Source: Ignavibacteriales bacterium (lineage in GTDB: Bacteria > Bacteroidota > Ignavibacteria > Ignavibacteriales > Ignavibacteriaceae). Taken from it: a stretch of DNA of 16,439 bases. The position numbers and the translations under genes are program-made. The notes beneath the pieces are model-generated. The model was given only the letters and a program-made list of their open reading frames with translations, was not told the DNA's origin and searched no databases. The number at the start of each line of letters is the position of its first letter. Position 1 is the first letter of the stretch. This document shows positions 15,823 through 16,439 of this stretch, one piece after another. Location of the stretch: NCBI GenBank assembly GCA_016709155.1, contig JADJEI010000007.1:1-16439 (forward strand). The letters run 5' to 3'.

Positions 15823-16439
15823 TTAAATTTCACTTCTCTTAATAAAATCTAATATCACTTGGTCCTTGATTTTAATAATTCATCAGTTGATCAGTAAAAT
15901 AAATTTTACCATCGTGCAGCATTGCAACTTTATCGGCAATATTTTTACGCTGTACATATCGTGAGTAACAACTACCGAGGTCACTTTTATTTTCCCGCTT
16001 AATTCTTTTATAAGTGCATCAATCGAATCAGACATAATTGGGTCGAGTCCCGTTGTTGGTTCATCGTAAAGAATGTAATCGGGATTTGTGATAAGTGCGC
16101 GTGCAAGCCCCACCCTTTTTTTCATTCCGCCGGAAAGTTCTGCCGGTTTAATTTTCCCACATTCGTTAGCCCGACTAACTCAAGTTTTTCGCGGACAGCT
16201 TTTAGAATTTCAGATTTAGTAAAACCATTCTTCGACTCGACTAACGGCAGCCCTACATTTTCTTCAATAGTCATTGAATCAAAAAGCGCTGCCCCCTGAA
16301 AAAGAAAACCAAATTTTTTGCTAATCTCATAAAGTCTTTTCTGATCGAGGGTCATTTATAATTTCCCCTTCAACTTTTACATAACCGTCATCAGGCTGAG
16401 CAAGCCGACAATGTGTTTAATCAAGACACTTTTTCCGCA
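15823..16439 (-). CDS. mlaF: MlaF-type ABC transporter ATPase, partial (several frameshifts)
   Basis: The gene is cut by the right window edge inside its Walker A (CGKSVLIKHIVGLL). After indels near 16395 and 16350 it reads LYEISKKFGFLFQGAALFDS with the Q-loop, then MTIEENVGLPL, ELVGLTNVGKIKPAELSGG, the hallmark MKKRVGLARALITNPDYILY, DEPTTGLDPIMSDSIDALIK (Walker B and D-loop) and VTSVVVTHDMYSV (H-loop). Past breaks near 15940 and 15890 the tail is IADKVAMLHDGKIYFT, DELLKSKDQVILDFIKRSEI, stop at 15823-15825. Mla ATPases power phospholipid movement between inner and outer membranes with MlaE and MlaD. FQxxALFDSxTxxENV and LSGGMKKRVGLARAL are specific to this subfamily. An MlaE permease would be expected upstream, outside the window. 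Confidence 0.88.

Noticed and set aside
1..16439. CRISPR array, insertion sequence, tRNA or rRNA gene, prophage or defence system
   Set aside because: No regularly spaced repeats, transposase or integrase motifs, cloverleaf or rRNA sequence were seen. The content is core metabolism, division and envelope genes.

Overview
This AT-rich window looks like a fragment of a chromosome from the Bacteroidota/Chlorobiota side of the tree, most likely an Ignavibacteria-type bacterium. Three things point there: a secreted peptidase ending in a type IX secretion (T9SS) sorting domain of the 'NYPNPFNPTT ... VYDILGNEVATLVNE' kind, an isoleucyl-tRNA synthetase without the C-terminal zinc finger, and a DivIVA homologue in a non-Firmicute setting. 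The lineage is inferred from these protein signatures; no rRNA gene is present.

Layout. Nearly everything is on the minus strand, so transcription runs from high to low coordinates. From the right edge: a partial MlaF-type ABC ATPase (15823-16439), a small receiver-like protein (15412-15712), a DUF2721-type membrane protein (14794-15274) and an exported M1 aminopeptidase with a T9SS tail (12214-14550), closed by a clear intrinsic terminator (12140-12176). Then a compact block follows: yggS (4-nt overlap) divIVA (1-nt gap) purine nucleoside phosphorylase (1-nt overlap) membrane/coiled-coil protein, ileS, a histone H1-like-tailed DksA/TraR protein, two tandem lspA genes and rluD (12015 down to 3089). 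After a 205-nt intergenic gap with a palindromic repeat come transketolase (918-2883) and a small haem-binding CxxCH protein (425-857). At the left edge, on the plus strand and convergent with the rest, is the C-terminus of an aromatic amino acid ammonia-lyase (1-277).

How it fits together. yggS-divIVA-ileS-(DksA/TraR)-lspA-rluD is the same order as the Bacillus subtilis ylmE-...-divIVA-ileS-ylyA-lspA-ylyB division/envelope cluster, here with a nucleoside phosphorylase and an unknown membrane protein inserted and with lspA duplicated. It links PLP homeostasis, polar growth/division, Ile-tRNA charging, stringent-type transcription control, lipoprotein maturation and 23S rRNA pseudouridylation.

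Sequence quality. Most genes carry single-base frameshifts, mainly a base lost or gained in a homopolymer. Density is highest at both ends (transketolase has well over ten; MlaF about five) and lowest in the middle (yggS, divIVA, rluD and the DksA-like gene are intact). Conserved motifs survive across the breaks and total gene lengths match their families, so I treat these as base-calling indels rather than real pseudogenes. Several genes below were therefore assembled by reading across frames.
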